From Cytophagales bacterium (GTDB lineage Bacteria > Bacteroidota > Bacteroidia > Cytophagales > Cyclobacteriaceae), in contig JAKSDQ010000158.1 in the NCBI GenBank assembly GCA_022360015.1, positions 124,001 to 188,000 of the forward strand: a DNA stretch of 64,000 bases, given 5' to 3'. Both the position numbers and the translations under genes were made by a program. Below are positions 51,845-60,860 of the stretch, piece after piece (position 1 is the first letter of the stretch; the number at the start of each line of letters is the position of its first letter). The notes under the pieces were generated by a model that saw only the letters and a list, made by a program, of their open reading frames with translations, searched no databases and was not told where the DNA came from.

Positions 51845-53735
51845 ATGTACCAGGATAACTTACTGAAGGAATTTAGAAGAAAATAACGAACCGTCAAAGA
51901 GAATAAAAGAATCGTTTTCTTAGGTGATATAATTCACGGGGAAGCTAACATAGACTCCCTTAGTGCTATTGTGATTGACTATTTGATTAAGGAAGAGGGA
52001 TTTAATACGATAGCTTTTGAAAGTGGCATTTATGACCTGCACATAGCAAATAAAAAGCTAAGGAAGGGCTTAAATGTCAACGCTATTCTTTCAGAAAGCA
52101 TTTACACTGTATGGTTAGGGGCCTCACTCCAGCCACTTGTTAATGTAATAGATGAAAACAGAGAACAAATAAAACTCATCGGATTCGATCCTGAGTTTTC
52201 AGGAATAAATTATGGAGATATAGATCTTGAACTTTACCAGTTACTAAACCGGGGCGGCATAACTCCCGATTCGAGTGTAATGATGGCTGGTCAGTTAATA
52301 TACGTCCGATGCCGGAATTACCTGAAAACAGTATTGAATTTAAACTTTCCCGTAGCATCAACAATGCGGCATTGGTCAATTTAACTTCATTTGACAATGA
52401 ATAGCCATTATACTCATCTGTTTTTATTCAAGAAAAACCTATCCAGGGCCATTGGCAAACCGTATTTGATTGGGTCATTTTCTCAAGAGAAATTATTCCA
52501 AAAACAAAGGTTGCGTTCTCTTTAGAGCAAAGCCCGAAAGTAGAGGACACAGATATCCCCAAAAAGCCCGGTACTATATCTTCTCAAGAGAAAAAACAAG
52601 TGTTGTTGTTAAGTAAAAAAGGGGTAACATTAAAAGGTCAGGTGGTAGATAAATCCGGTCAACCCATTCCATTTAGTTCCCTGGCCATTAAAGGTTCGGC
52701 TTATGGCGTGGTTTCCAATGAAAAAGGTCAGTTTTCCATTCAAATTCTGATACCCTAACCATTTCAAATGTGGCTTATGAAGTGAAGGAGCTCTGCTTAA
52801 AGCATATTGGTAAGAATGAGTTTTTAACCGTTACCCTTGATGAAAAAGTGATAAAACTCCCCGAAATTATCATAGCTGATGAAAAGGGTAGCGCATTGGG
52901 GATACTCAATGAAGCCATTGAAAGCATCGATGAAAACTTTCATCACGGCCCTTTTTCAAGCCTCGTATTTCAAAAAAGTGTCCTTCTTGATTCAATTAAC
53001 AACAGCCCTACTTCAATCCATTGGTTGTCCAAAAATTATGTCCCCTCCGGCTATTCAGGTAGAACCCCCAATTCTGGCTGGGAATTGATACAAGCCAGAA
53101 AAGGAGTTTATAATGAGCAGGAGGAAAAATTCCAGTATAAAAATTATAAAACTACCATTCATGATTTCATGGGGATCAGTTTAAATGATTGGATCCTGTA
53201 CCGGAAAAACACTTTTCTTAACCCAAAGAAACATAAATTCTTCACTTTTGATTTGGAAGACGTGTTTAGTCTGAATAATCAAGAGGTTTATAAAATAAGC
53301 TTTGTATGTAACAGAATTAGCCCTAAAACATCAAACTTCACTTTGAATGGTGCAAAAATTTTCAGAGGATATGTACTTATAAACGCAGAGGATTTTGCAA
53401 TTATTAAGATGGAATCTGAGCTTGTCAGCGATATTAATGATATTTCCCGCACAGCATACAGGAATCTGGACTCAGAACAACCTACCCTCATTTTTAAAAC
53501 TACCATTGAGTATGAGCATGTCAAAGGACATTATTTGCCAAGGTATGCGTCCAGATTCGAAAACTACAACGATTTCGGGTTTAGGGAATACTTTTATTTC
53601 AATCATGAACCAGGTGAAATAAATAATTTCGGAGCCAATTTTGATACTAAAAAGAGCAATACATTAATGGATTGGGCAGAAGTACTTAAAACTGTTGGAA
53701 ATAAACCCCAAAAAAATATACAGACTGAGCATTAA
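51845..53735 (+). pseudogene. erythromycin-esterase-like / carboxypeptidase-regulatory fusion, broken
   Basis: ATG at 51845 opens a frame with TAA at 51884, after which RIVFLGDIIHGEANIDSLS and GFNTIAFESGIYDLH read as the start of an erythromycin-esterase-like domain. Around 52285 the frame changes (a shifted frame continues with PENSIEFKLSRS...), with TAG at 52402, then QTVFDWVIFSREIIPKTKV. A carboxypeptidase-regulatory beta domain follows (LKGQVVDKSGQPIPFSS, 52630-52750), broken by another frameshift near 52745. The last piece is open to 53735. The esterase domain also lacks about 200 residues. Inactive. Confidence 0.82.
52770..53735 (+). CDS. open C-terminal fragment of the broken fusion gene (321 aa)
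   Basis: GTG at 52770 opens 321 codons that continue the carboxypeptidase-regulatory domain in the new frame (upstream in frame is DTLTISN, the expected end of that domain). The body resembles the region that follows such domains in DUF5686-type envelope proteins (KISFVCNRISPKTSNFTLNG; FRGYVLINAEDFAIIKMES). There is no signal peptide, so even if translated it would stay inside the cell. I treat it as part of the pseudogene. Confidence 0.55.
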   Translation: MAYEVKELCLKHIGKNEFLTVTLDEKVIKLPEIIIADEKGSALGILNEAIESIDENFHHGPFSSLVFQKSVLLDSINNSPTSIHWLSKNYVPSGYSGRTPNSGWELIQARKGVYNEQEEKFQYKNYKTTIHDFMGISLNDWILYRKNTFLNPKKHKFFTFDLEDVFSLNNQEVYKISFVCNRISPKTSNFTLNGAKIFRGYVLINAEDFAIIKMESELVSDINDISRTAYRNLDSEQPTLIFKTTIEYEHVKGHYLPRYASRFENYNDFGFREYFYFNHEPGEINNFGANFDTKKSNTLMDWAEVLKTVGNKPQKNIQTEH

Positions 53736-54122
53736 AATATGAACCTTTATTATAAAAACTGACATATCCAAGACATATAAAAAGGATAGGCTAAAAGTCA
53801 TTTATGACATTTATCAAGTTGGAGCGGTAACTATGATTGCTAAAAAAAGAATTTCGGCACTGGCTCGGCGACAATGAAACATTTGTTGCTGAAGGCCCTA
53901 CCGTTACTGCCCAAGAAGCAGGAATGTTTTGCGAAGACCATTTTAAAAAATTTTTAACGTCACAAAAATAAAATAGGGTAGCCCCGAATTTTAATAACCA
54001 AAGAAGCTGTAAAAGTTATTTGTATCCAACCACATAAAGTTGTATTTTTCATCACTTTTACCCCTCCCCAATGCAAAGTCCTGACTTTGTGTATAAACCT
54101 TGGAATTAAAGATATTTGATTT
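53736..54122. other. region with a short coding remnant
   Basis: Between the broken fusion and the XRE remnant. A 44-residue open stretch to the stop at 53969 reads KEFRHWLGDNETFVAEGPTV and further residues, and looks protein-like, while the only ATG (53832) is in a different frame. I take it as another remnant. The last 120 bases resemble the upstream region of XRE regulator 1. Confidence 0.4.
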
Positions 54123-54238
54123 ATGGGAAACAAAATCAAATCCCGGTCTAAACACATCGGAAGAAGAATCGGCCGCATGCATCAGTATTAAGAATTAAAC
54201 AGGAAACTGTGGCTGATTTATTCTGGGTATTTTTTTGA
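54123..54238 (+). pseudogene. broken copy of the XRE regulator
   Basis: ATG at 54123 gives MGNKIKSRSKHIGRRIGRMH, matching the start of the XRE protein at 62006 (MEHKTRSQTKHMGRKIGRMR), then a stop. One base is missing; the next frame continues RIKQETVADLF like GIKQDTVADQL of the intact copy and then ends at 54238. All sequence coding for the rest is gone. The upstream part keeps the TTGTATCCAAC core (54020-54030) and a GATATTTG near-promoter. Confidence 0.85.
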
Positions 54239-54246
54239 CAATGATT

Positions 54247-54273
54247 AAAAAGTTTCACAAAAGGAAACTTTTT
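54247..54273. promoter_or_regulatory. dyad upstream of higBA
   Basis: AAAAAGTTTC-N7-GAAACTTTTT, 10-bp perfect arms, 22 bp before the HigB start. Such dyads are normally bound by the HigA antitoxin to repress the operon. Confidence 0.55.
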
Positions 54274-54295
54274 AGCACTTTTTACGTTATAACAC

Positions 54296-54628
54296 ATGAA
54301 AGTTCACTTAATAAAAACGCAATCAATAGAGGATTACATCAATAGAAATACTCAAAGTCAGGTTCCTTTTAAAAATTGGTTGTCAATTGTTAAGTATGCA
54401 AATTGGAATAAACCTGAGGATATTCTTGCCACCTTCAACAGTGCTGATATTTTAGGAAATGGAATCAATAGAGTGGTGTTTAATATTGGAGGCAACAATT
54501 ACAGGATGATATGTAAATACTGTTTTGGTAAGAATAAAGTGCATCTATTTATTAACTGGATAGGGACCCATTCAGAGTACACAAAATTATGTAAAAATAG
54601 GGAGCAATATATTATCAATGCTTACTGA
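54296..54628 (+). CDS. higB: HigB-type toxin (mRNA interferase)
   Basis: 110-aa RelE/HigB superfamily toxin that cleaves mRNA on the ribosome. NRVVFNIGGNNYRMICKYCFGKNKVHLFINWIGTHSEYTKL (two parts, residues 58-98) is the HigB_toxin family signature. The toxin gene comes first, with the antitoxin 8 bp downstream, the usual HigBA order. Start ATG 54296 is after the dyad. Confidence 0.9.
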   Translation: MKVHLIKTQSIEDYINRNTQSQVPFKNWLSIVKYANWNKPEDILATFNSADILGNGINRVVFNIGGNNYRMICKYCFGKNKVHLFINWIGTHSEYTKLCKNREQYIINAY

Positions 54629-54636
54629 ACCGTAAA

Positions 54637-55086
54637 ATGAAAATTGAAAGGATGAAAACATTAAAATATACCATCATTAAATCCAAGAAACAATACAATG
54701 AGTATTGCAATATCCTGGAAGAGCTAATAGCCCAGAATAAAGAAGCTTCAACAGATGAAATAGAATTGCTTAACTTATTAATTGAAAAATGGGATAAAGA
54801 GCACAGCACGTTTGATGATCTTAACCCCGTTGAGTTAATCAAGGCTATGATGGAAGAAAATAATATGAAACCAAAAGATCTTGTAAAAGTATTAGGTTTA
54901 TCGAAAGGAACTGTCTCGAAAATATTAAACTACCACAAGGGACTTTCCAAAGAAACCATTCGCAAACTCTCAGATTATTTCAAAGTGTCTCAGAAGGCAT
55001 TTAATCGTCCATATAAATTAGTTAATGAAGTGAACAGACATTTCCACGATGCAAGCCTGAGGAACACAAAAAAGGATAATTTTTAG
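54637..55086 (+). CDS. higA: HigA-type antitoxin with HTH
   Basis: 149 aa. N-terminal helical part (KKQYNEYCNILEELIAQ; DEIELLNLLIEKWDKEHS) that binds the toxin, and a C-terminal XRE helix-turn-helix (MEENNMKPKDLVKVLGLSKG at about 70-90). ATG at 54652 (MKTLKYTII) is an alternative start. It represses its own operon through the dyad at 54247 in well-studied relatives. Confidence 0.88.
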   Translation: MKIERMKTLKYTIIKSKKQYNEYCNILEELIAQNKEASTDEIELLNLLIEKWDKEHSTFDDLNPVELIKAMMEENNMKPKDLVKVLGLSKGTVSKILNYHKGLSKETIRKLSDYFKVSQKAFNRPYKLVNEVNRHFHDASLRNTKKDNF

Positions 55087-55376
55087 TATGCTGCGGCTCT
55101 TTTGCTGAAACAAAGAACGGAAAGTAGTTTTAAGATTTCGGGGGATCTTAGCATTTAACAATTGTATACGGGAGAAAATTTCTTGTGAATACCTGAAAAC
55201 TTACCAATGGTTACAAGGCCACTTAGAAATTATCCGATAATTTTCTCAAAAGTACCTGAAACTTCAATCCCCGGATCCGTACATGTCTATCAACAATTTG
55301 GCCATGATGGCATCCCAGATATAATTGGAAGGGTTATGTTGTGGTCAGGTCATTTTCTCCCTGCGATTCACAATTT

Positions 55377-56675
55377 TTAGAAATCAGTCCTGTACACCTT
55401 TTTATTGAAATTCTCATCATTAAGTTCCAGATAATCCAAAGAACCACTGCCGGAAAAATTAATGTTGAAGCCCACAATTTCACCAATATCCTCTGAAAAA
55501 GCCACCTCAAAAATAGTGTCCTTGTTTAAAGAAACCGTAGCCACATTATGCTGTACATTAATTCTCATTAATTGCCATTCGTAGACATCTACACCAAAGG
55601 CAGATAAGTCATGACGCTTACCATTTTTAGTAACATCTCCAAACTTCACAAAGAGATTTCCCACGCAACCCCTGGTAGTCAATGGAATTGAATGAATCCC
55701 ATCCTCACCCAGAATCTTTACTGAGATCTCAGGACAGGCGAGGTTCAAAATACTATCACTACGCACCCTGGTTTCCAAGGTAAAATTACCACTTCCTACC
55801 TCTTTAAATTCATCGACGTAGAAATAGCTAACCATAAGATCCTTGTTGAGATCAATGTTATTCATTCGCAGATGATCTTTCGTAACCTGCAAAATCCCAG
55901 CTTTAATCAAATCATTATTACGGATGTAAGTAGGCACATTGTCTATAAAGCTGTATCGCGCAACTGACAGCCAACCTTTGGTATTTACCCTTACTATGGT
56001 TTCTTTCAGCACAGAATCATTGGCAATCAGTTTGGCTTCATGTACTCCCGGATAATAATAAATACTTGTCAACGTGGTATTCTCCGGAAGCACTTCATCC
56101 CTTTTAAATCGATTCCAGGATTGCTGAATAAAAAAACTGTCCGCGGTCACGGTACTCACATTATAATTAAAAATGACGGTATTCGGCGCACCTGCAGTAA
56201 CGGAATTGTTGCTGGAAAAAGTCACTTCCTTAGGCTGGAAGGAAACTTGTCCGGTGGGTTTTGAAACCTTTTTGGATTGTGTAAAGATCATTGAAGCTAC
56301 AGTCAACACAAAAATCAACACCAGGACGGCAATTACTTTTCTGTATTTATGTCTGGTTTTACGCTTTTTTTCCGGATTTGAATGCAGCGTTTTTTCAGCA
56401 TTTGGTAAATGGGCTGCTTTAAAGTCAAGCCAACTGGTATAATCCAAAAACCTGGCTAAGGCCTCCAGAGTAGCCGGATGGGGAGTGCCTTTATAGTCTG
56501 GTTTCCAGATGCGTTTAATAGTTGACAAGCTGAGGCCAATTCCCGTTTTATGCTCCAGCAAGCCAATCAGGTTAAGATAATCCCGCTGTTTCCATTGGTT
56601 ACTCGGAAGCCAGCCCAGCTTTTCTTCTATCAGACGTTTGCAATGTGCTATATAAGATCCTTCATTATTTATCAT
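55377..56675 (-). CDS. ToxR-like membrane-bound regulator with extracytoplasmic sensor domain
   Basis: 432 aa. The cytoplasmic part has a helical DNA-binding-like domain (residues 27-80: LIGLLEHKTGIGLSLSTIKRIWKP, EALARFLDYTSWLDF). A basic patch (KKRKTRHKYRK) precedes one membrane span at 113-132. About 300 residues outside form a beta-rich region (TLETRVRSDSILNLACPEIS; GSGSLDYLELND), laminin-G-like. This layout suits a one-component regulator that senses outside and binds DNA inside. It is transcribed away from the beta-helix gene 107 bp apart. Confidence 0.68.
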   Translation of the reverse strand: MINNEGSYIAHCKRLIEEKLGWLPSNQWKQRDYLNLIGLLEHKTGIGLSLSTIKRIWKPDYKGTPHPATLEALARFLDYTSWLDFKAAHLPNAEKTLHSNPEKKRKTRHKYRKVIAVLVLIFVLTVASMIFTQSKKVSKPTGQVSFQPKEVTFSSNNSVTAGAPNTVIFNYNVSTVTADSFFIQQSWNRFKRDEVLPENTTLTSIYYYPGVHEAKLIANDSVLKETIVRVNTKGWLSVARYSFIDNVPTYIRNNDLIKAGILQVTKDHLRMNNIDLNKDLMVSYFYVDEFKEVGSGNFTLETRVRSDSILNLACPEISVKILGEDGIHSIPLTTRGCVGNLFVKFGDVTKNGKRHDLSAFGVDVYEWQLMRINVQHNVATVSLNKDTIFEVAFSEDIGEIVGFNINFSGSGSLDYLELNDENFNKKVYRTDF

Positions 56676-56782
56676 TTAACCGGTTTTTGAACGCTAAAAG
56701 AACGAAAATAGAATTTTATTTCAATAACAGAATAAAGATTATTGACTGGTTTAATAAATATATAATCTTGAATTTAATAAAT

Positions 56783-57814
56783 ATGAAAAAGAAACTATTT
56801 TTATTTTTTATAGTGTTGGGCCTCCTTGTTAATTGTTTAAACGCACAAATATTCTATGTAGATGTACTAAATGGAAATGACATTAATCCGGGCTTGGCAG
56901 AAGCACCTTTTCAATCAATTTCCAAAGCGGTGACGGTAGCTAATAGGTTGACAGGTAAGGGTTCTATCACTATTAGAGTGATGCCAGGAATATATACATT
57001 GGAAGATAAAGTAGCCATTAATCCGGTAAGAATATTGGATGATACATCCAGGTTTATCATAGAAGCTGGTATCATGCCTGATGACGATTTATGGTCACCC
57101 GAAAAAATGCCCGTAATACAATCCATATCCGGTAATAACTCAACAACCTTTTTTCCTCATTCTACCGGCTTTCTTGTGTCTTCTATTAATGTAACCATAA
57201 GTGGTTTGAAATTTCTGGGGAATGCCAACCCCTTAGTAGACTATTATTATCCCATTGCAAAAGAAGATCAAACATTAAAAGATTTGGAAGTCTCGCAATG
57301 TTATTTTATTGGTAACAAAGAGGCAGCAAAAATTCAGGGGGCAGTGTGGGCACATGGACCTGGTAACACCATTTCACATTGTATCTTTTATCAATGCAGA
57401 AATGCTGTGTTATTTTTTAATAATGTAGATGGATTTACGATCAAAAACTCCATTGTAACCGGTGCTTACGAAAGTGCCTTTTGGTTTGGCCCTGATGACT
57501 TTAAATTTAATTTTACCAACAACGTTATTGCCAACAACAACAACTTTCTTGTTGGCCGTTCTGCAGAATTAAAATTCTCATCTGCTTTTTCAAATAGCGT
57601 AATTGCCAATAACAATGGATTTGCGGGATATTGGTCGAGAGAGAAAAAAGCAATAATACCAATCGCTAAACCCAATATTGTCGAGAAAAAAATCATCAAA
57701 TCCGGAGCCATCAATTTGATTGTAAACAATGCGGTGAAGCTGGATAAAAAGCACCTGCATCTCACGGAGGACTCCAAGGGTTACAGGTTGGCAGCTGGGA
57801 TATTCAAAAAATGA
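56783..57814 (+). CDS. secreted right-handed beta-helix protein (DUF1565-like)
   Basis: Start at ATG 56783 (MKKKLFLFFIVLGLLVNCLN), a clear signal peptide; an earlier in-frame ATG at 56645 overlaps the divergent regulator and is not credible. The mature 320 residues begin FYVDVLNGNDINPGLAEAPF, the entry motif of DUF1565/pectate-lyase-like parallel beta-helices, and later coils carry Asn ladders (NVIANNNNF; NSVIANNNGF). Likely polysaccharide-binding or -cleaving; no catalytic residues identified. Confidence 0.8.
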   Translation: MKKKLFLFFIVLGLLVNCLNAQIFYVDVLNGNDINPGLAEAPFQSISKAVTVANRLTGKGSITIRVMPGIYTLEDKVAINPVRILDDTSRFIIEAGIMPDDDLWSPEKMPVIQSISGNNSTTFFPHSTGFLVSSINVTISGLKFLGNANPLVDYYYPIAKEDQTLKDLEVSQCYFIGNKEAAKIQGAVWAHGPGNTISHCIFYQCRNAVLFFNNVDGFTIKNSIVTGAYESAFWFGPDDFKFNFTNNVIANNNNFLVGRSAELKFSSAFSNSVIANNNGFAGYWSREKKAIIPIAKPNIVEKKIIKSGAINLIVNNAVKLDKKHLHLTEDSKGYRLAAGIFKK

Positions 57815-58135
57815 TACAAAAGGAAAACTGCCTTTTGAAAGGTTGAAAAAATTAAAAAAAGATTTCCGTCTGTGAATTTCGGATTTCATTGAATAGCTCC
57901 TTGTTTTACAGCACGATACGGGCTGGCCAAGCCCAGTTCAGCAAGTCAGGATCGCAAAGCTTCTTGTCTAGAGATCTGTTTTTTGGGGTTACCTGTCAAA
58001 GGTTGTCTGTATGAAAGTGAGAATGGCAAAACTTTGATGTTTACTATTTTTTTGTAAAAGCTAACCGTTGAGATTTTTTTCTACTTCTGGCAACTCAAAC
58101 CGACTTTTTTTAAAAACTTGTAAAACATCCAAATC
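57815..58135. other. region between beta-helix and lipoprotein genes
   Basis: 321 bp. A small hairpin CAAAAGG-N7-CCTTTTG lies directly after the stop (57817-57837) without a T-run. Otherwise nothing recognisable. Confidence 0.4.
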
Positions 58136-59197
58136 ATGACGGGAAACTGGAATTTTTTACCAAAAACAATCGGTTATGGGGCGCTGGTTATCCTGGGCAT
58201 GCTTTCATCCTGCGGAGAAGATGAAACACTTGACGGGCAAGCGTTATCCACGGGTAAGATGATAATGGTACCGATGAATATTGGCACTACTTCCGTAGAG
58301 GTAACAGGTAGAATTCATAGAACCAACTCGTTAAAAAATGTATTTACATTTATCCTCGTTCGTGAAATAGATAATGAAGACAGGCTTGACTTTTATGAAG
58401 TAGAAGATTATTACGCGGCAGGAGTTTTTGAAGGGGTGCCAACGGGGCAGAATCTGGAGATGAAACAAGGACATGAATACGAAATCACCGTAAAGGTATT
58501 GGCAGCCAGTGAGACTTCGCACGGCCTTCTGGTCACCGATGATGGACCAGGCAGAAAAACAGTGGTACCTCATCACCCATGGGAACCCGAATTACAGGAA
58601 AAAAATTACAACGTGGTTGTAACAAATAAGATACACTATGAAGCGTCAGCTTTAAAGGCCGTTAATCTGGCTGAAAGGCAGACATGGAGAACCGGATTTG
58701 CCATTTATATCGATGGAGATGGCAGCATACAGGAAGGTGAACATATGCCTGAACTCGACGCCTACTACAAGCAATTGGATTTCATAGCCTCTCAGGATGC
58801 GGAGATTAATGTGGATTTAAGGCATCATGCATTTGCATTGAGACTGGAGACAAACGGTTCGATTACCGCTAGTTACAGGGCCAAATTGGGCTATCCGGAG
58901 CGGGAAGGATACACACGCGATTATTTAAACATTCACCCACAAAAAACTTCGGACAGGAAAGTGGCAACATTTTACAGCGTAGGTACCATAGGCGCAGTTT
59001 ACGCCCTGATCGTTGAGAAAAATGATGGGAATGGCTGGGAGGAAATTTATAGGGATTCTCAAAATTTTTACCTCCTCAAGGAACGTGCAATCATTATCGG
59101 TGAATCCGATAATCCATCAAACAAAGGAAATCCGAATATTTCTTTCGACACCCGGGAGATTACCGAGGGAGAGCCGATTGAAATACCGGCTGATTGA
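58136..59197 (+). CDS. hypothetical lipoprotein (353 aa)
   Basis: Lipobox LSSC, Cys26, then an acidic linker. The mature part is beta-rich (TTSVEVTGRIHRTNSLKN; FRTGFAIYIDGDGSIQEGEH-like) with many acidic and aromatic residues. The family is not recognised. Same strand as the beta-helix gene and followed by a terminator. Confidence 0.68.
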   Translation: MTGNWNFLPKTIGYGALVILGMLSSCGEDETLDGQALSTGKMIMVPMNIGTTSVEVTGRIHRTNSLKNVFTFILVREIDNEDRLDFYEVEDYYAAGVFEGVPTGQNLEMKQGHEYEITVKVLAASETSHGLLVTDDGPGRKTVVPHHPWEPELQEKNYNVVVTNKIHYEASALKAVNLAERQTWRTGFAIYIDGDGSIQEGEHMPELDAYYKQLDFIASQDAEINVDLRHHAFALRLETNGSITASYRAKLGYPEREGYTRDYLNIHPQKTSDRKVATFYSVGTIGAVYALIVEKNDGNGWEEIYRDSQNFYLLKERAIIIGESDNPSNKGNPNISFDTREITEGEPIEIPAD

Positions 59198-59277
59198 TCC
59201 TGAAACTAAATAAATCAATCAGCAACTCATATGTGGCCCTTTGTCGATTACTTTTTATAGTAATCTTTCAGATAAAT

Positions 59278-59308
59278 AAAAATCCCTGATAACACATTGG
59301 GGATTTTT
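59278..59308 (+). terminator. bidirectional rho-independent terminator
   Basis: Arms AAAAATCCC and GGGATTTTT with a 13-base loop; T-run on the plus strand and, because of the A-run, also on the minus strand. It ends the lipoprotein gene 80 bp after its stop. Confidence 0.75.
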
Positions 59309-59486
59309 GTTAAAATACAACTTGTTGTAATCGGTTTTTACTGGTTTCTAGCTGTGAAATCGAAAAGATATATGAGACCGTTAGTCAGTTTTGAGATTAG
59401 GATTTAGCGAATAACTTTCTTTTTCCCCTTTAGTAAATGGTTACTTATGCGTATGTAAGGTGGATTTCAAAGATAAAAAGTGAAAA

Positions 59487-60089
59487 TCAGACTGACCTGT
59501 GTAAAGAGATGATTTCAGAAGGTGAGTAATGATTGACAAAAGTCTTAGGCCTGTTTTTACGCAGAAATTTGGAAAAAGCCATTTCCCAGGCCCCTTTTAC
59601 AAATTCATTTCTGCTGACCAAAAAAACATAAGAGCTTAATTCATTCACCGTATCTTCCCAAAACAGCGTAGATACTTTTGGCAGACCATATAAATAGGCC
59701 AGCCCTTTTGACTGGGTACCATATATAATGATAGGATTTTGGTCCTTCCGGATTCGATAGGCCATTTTAAGCCATATCCGGATATTTACTATATTCTTTT
59801 TTCGAATTTTTCTGTCCATCCAAAAGCAACAAACCTCTGTATACAAGGCCAAATCAGACAATTTCAAATAGACCTCCCGGTGATTTTGTTGAGCAACAAA
59901 CAACTCAACGGTCCTTAACCTTTCATTGGATGAAGAGAGAACAAACCCGGCAATCAATATTTTGTTTTGATAAAATCCATAAACCCTGGACTTTTTTAGG
60001 AAGTCATCAGGAATCTCCAAACCTGACAGTGATTCATACCTCATTTTAAATTCACTGATTTCGTTTCCTGATATCAATTTTAGTTTCAT
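59487..60089 (-). CDS. hypothetical protein, possible acyltransferase-like fold (200 aa)
   Basis: Cytosolic, basic protein. Segments KSRVYGFYQNKILIAGFVLSSSNE and RTVELFVAQQNHREVYLKLSDLALY are reminiscent of the GNAT-type beta-strand and helix pattern, but I do not see the acetyl-CoA Q/RxxGxG/A motif. It stands alone on the minus strand. Function unknown. Confidence 0.5.
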   Translation of the reverse strand: MKLKLISGNEISEFKMRYESLSGLEIPDDFLKKSRVYGFYQNKILIAGFVLSSSNERLRTVELFVAQQNHREVYLKLSDLALYTEVCCFWMDRKIRKKNIVNIRIWLKMAYRIRKDQNPIIIYGTQSKGLAYLYGLPKVSTLFWEDTVNELSSYVFLVSRNEFVKGAWEMAFSKFLRKNRPKTFVNHYSPSEIISLHRSV

Positions 60090-60739
60090 AAAAATTAACG
60101 CCGTTATAGCCTAAAAAATAATTTGTTCGATTCAATGAGTTTTAGGGATAGTCTTTAATAGTATGATGTCTGCATACTAAAGTAAAAAATGAGCATTGGA
60201 TCTTAAATGATAGGTCTTTTGGTAGATTTTGCAAGATGCAAATATAACCTGATATATTGGGGTATCAAAAGAATCACCATGGACAGTTTAGTGGACAATT
60301 GCTTTTATGGTAAATCCGTTTTCTACCCGAAGCCTCCACTACCTCTGATGCCATCAGTAGCCGGAGCAAGATGCTTTTTATGATACTATCCTATCTTGTT
60401 CTATTATCAAATCCTGACAGCCATCCAAATTACTTCATAAGTCAAAATGAAGGATCTGATTTTCCTGGTAATATTTACAGATCTGTTTAAAACTGCCTTC
60501 AATATTTGCGGAAAGGTCGGCTATGAAGTCTAAGGGTTTCATTCTCATTAGTCTATTAATCCGGCTTTAAACATATTACAGAAACAATTCATTCCATAAT
60601 CTACTGTAAGCGATTTTTTATGGAATTTGCATGATTCTGTTACCGATCATCAATGATTTTAACTTTCGGAATCAACAGAAAATGATTTTGAAATACAAAA
60701 TTCTATTTTATAGTTGATTTTATCGTTTTAAATTTAAAA
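60090..60739. other. 650-bp intergenic stretch upstream of the Panacea gene
   Basis: No convincing gene. A 37-codon minus-strand ORF (60435-60548) is weakly protein-like. No CRISPR, tRNA or strong dyad before 60740. The expected toxin partner of the downstream Panacea protein is not encoded here. Confidence 0.4.
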
Positions 60740-60784
60740 TTTTCAACTTTAAAGTTGAAAACCAATGGAAAGGGGTTATATTTG
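60740..60784 (+). promoter_or_regulatory. palindrome and promoter of the Panacea gene
   Basis: A perfect 22-bp palindrome (TTTTCAACTTT with AAAGTTGAAAA, 60740-60761) overlaps the -33 TTG (60755-60757). A 19-base spacer leads to TATATTTG (60777-60784). The predicted transcription start near 60790 lies after the in-frame ATG at 60765, so translation must begin later, at 60861. Confidence 0.7.
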
Positions 60785-60860
60785 TGTTATAATATATAAT
60801 TATGCAACAAAAGAAGCATCGCAGCCTACCCGATTGATTATCCTTTTAAAAGCAGATGAT

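Noticed and set aside
56645-56782. N-terminal extension of the beta-helix protein
   Set aside because: It would overlap the divergent regulator and hide the signal peptide that begins at 56783.
60435-60548. 37-aa minus-strand ORF
   Set aside because: Protein-like in part (LDFIADLSANIEGSF), but no promoter, partner or family; too weak to call.
60765-60860. N-terminal extension of the Panacea protein
   Set aside because: The ATG lies before the predicted transcription start; the family start is at 60861.
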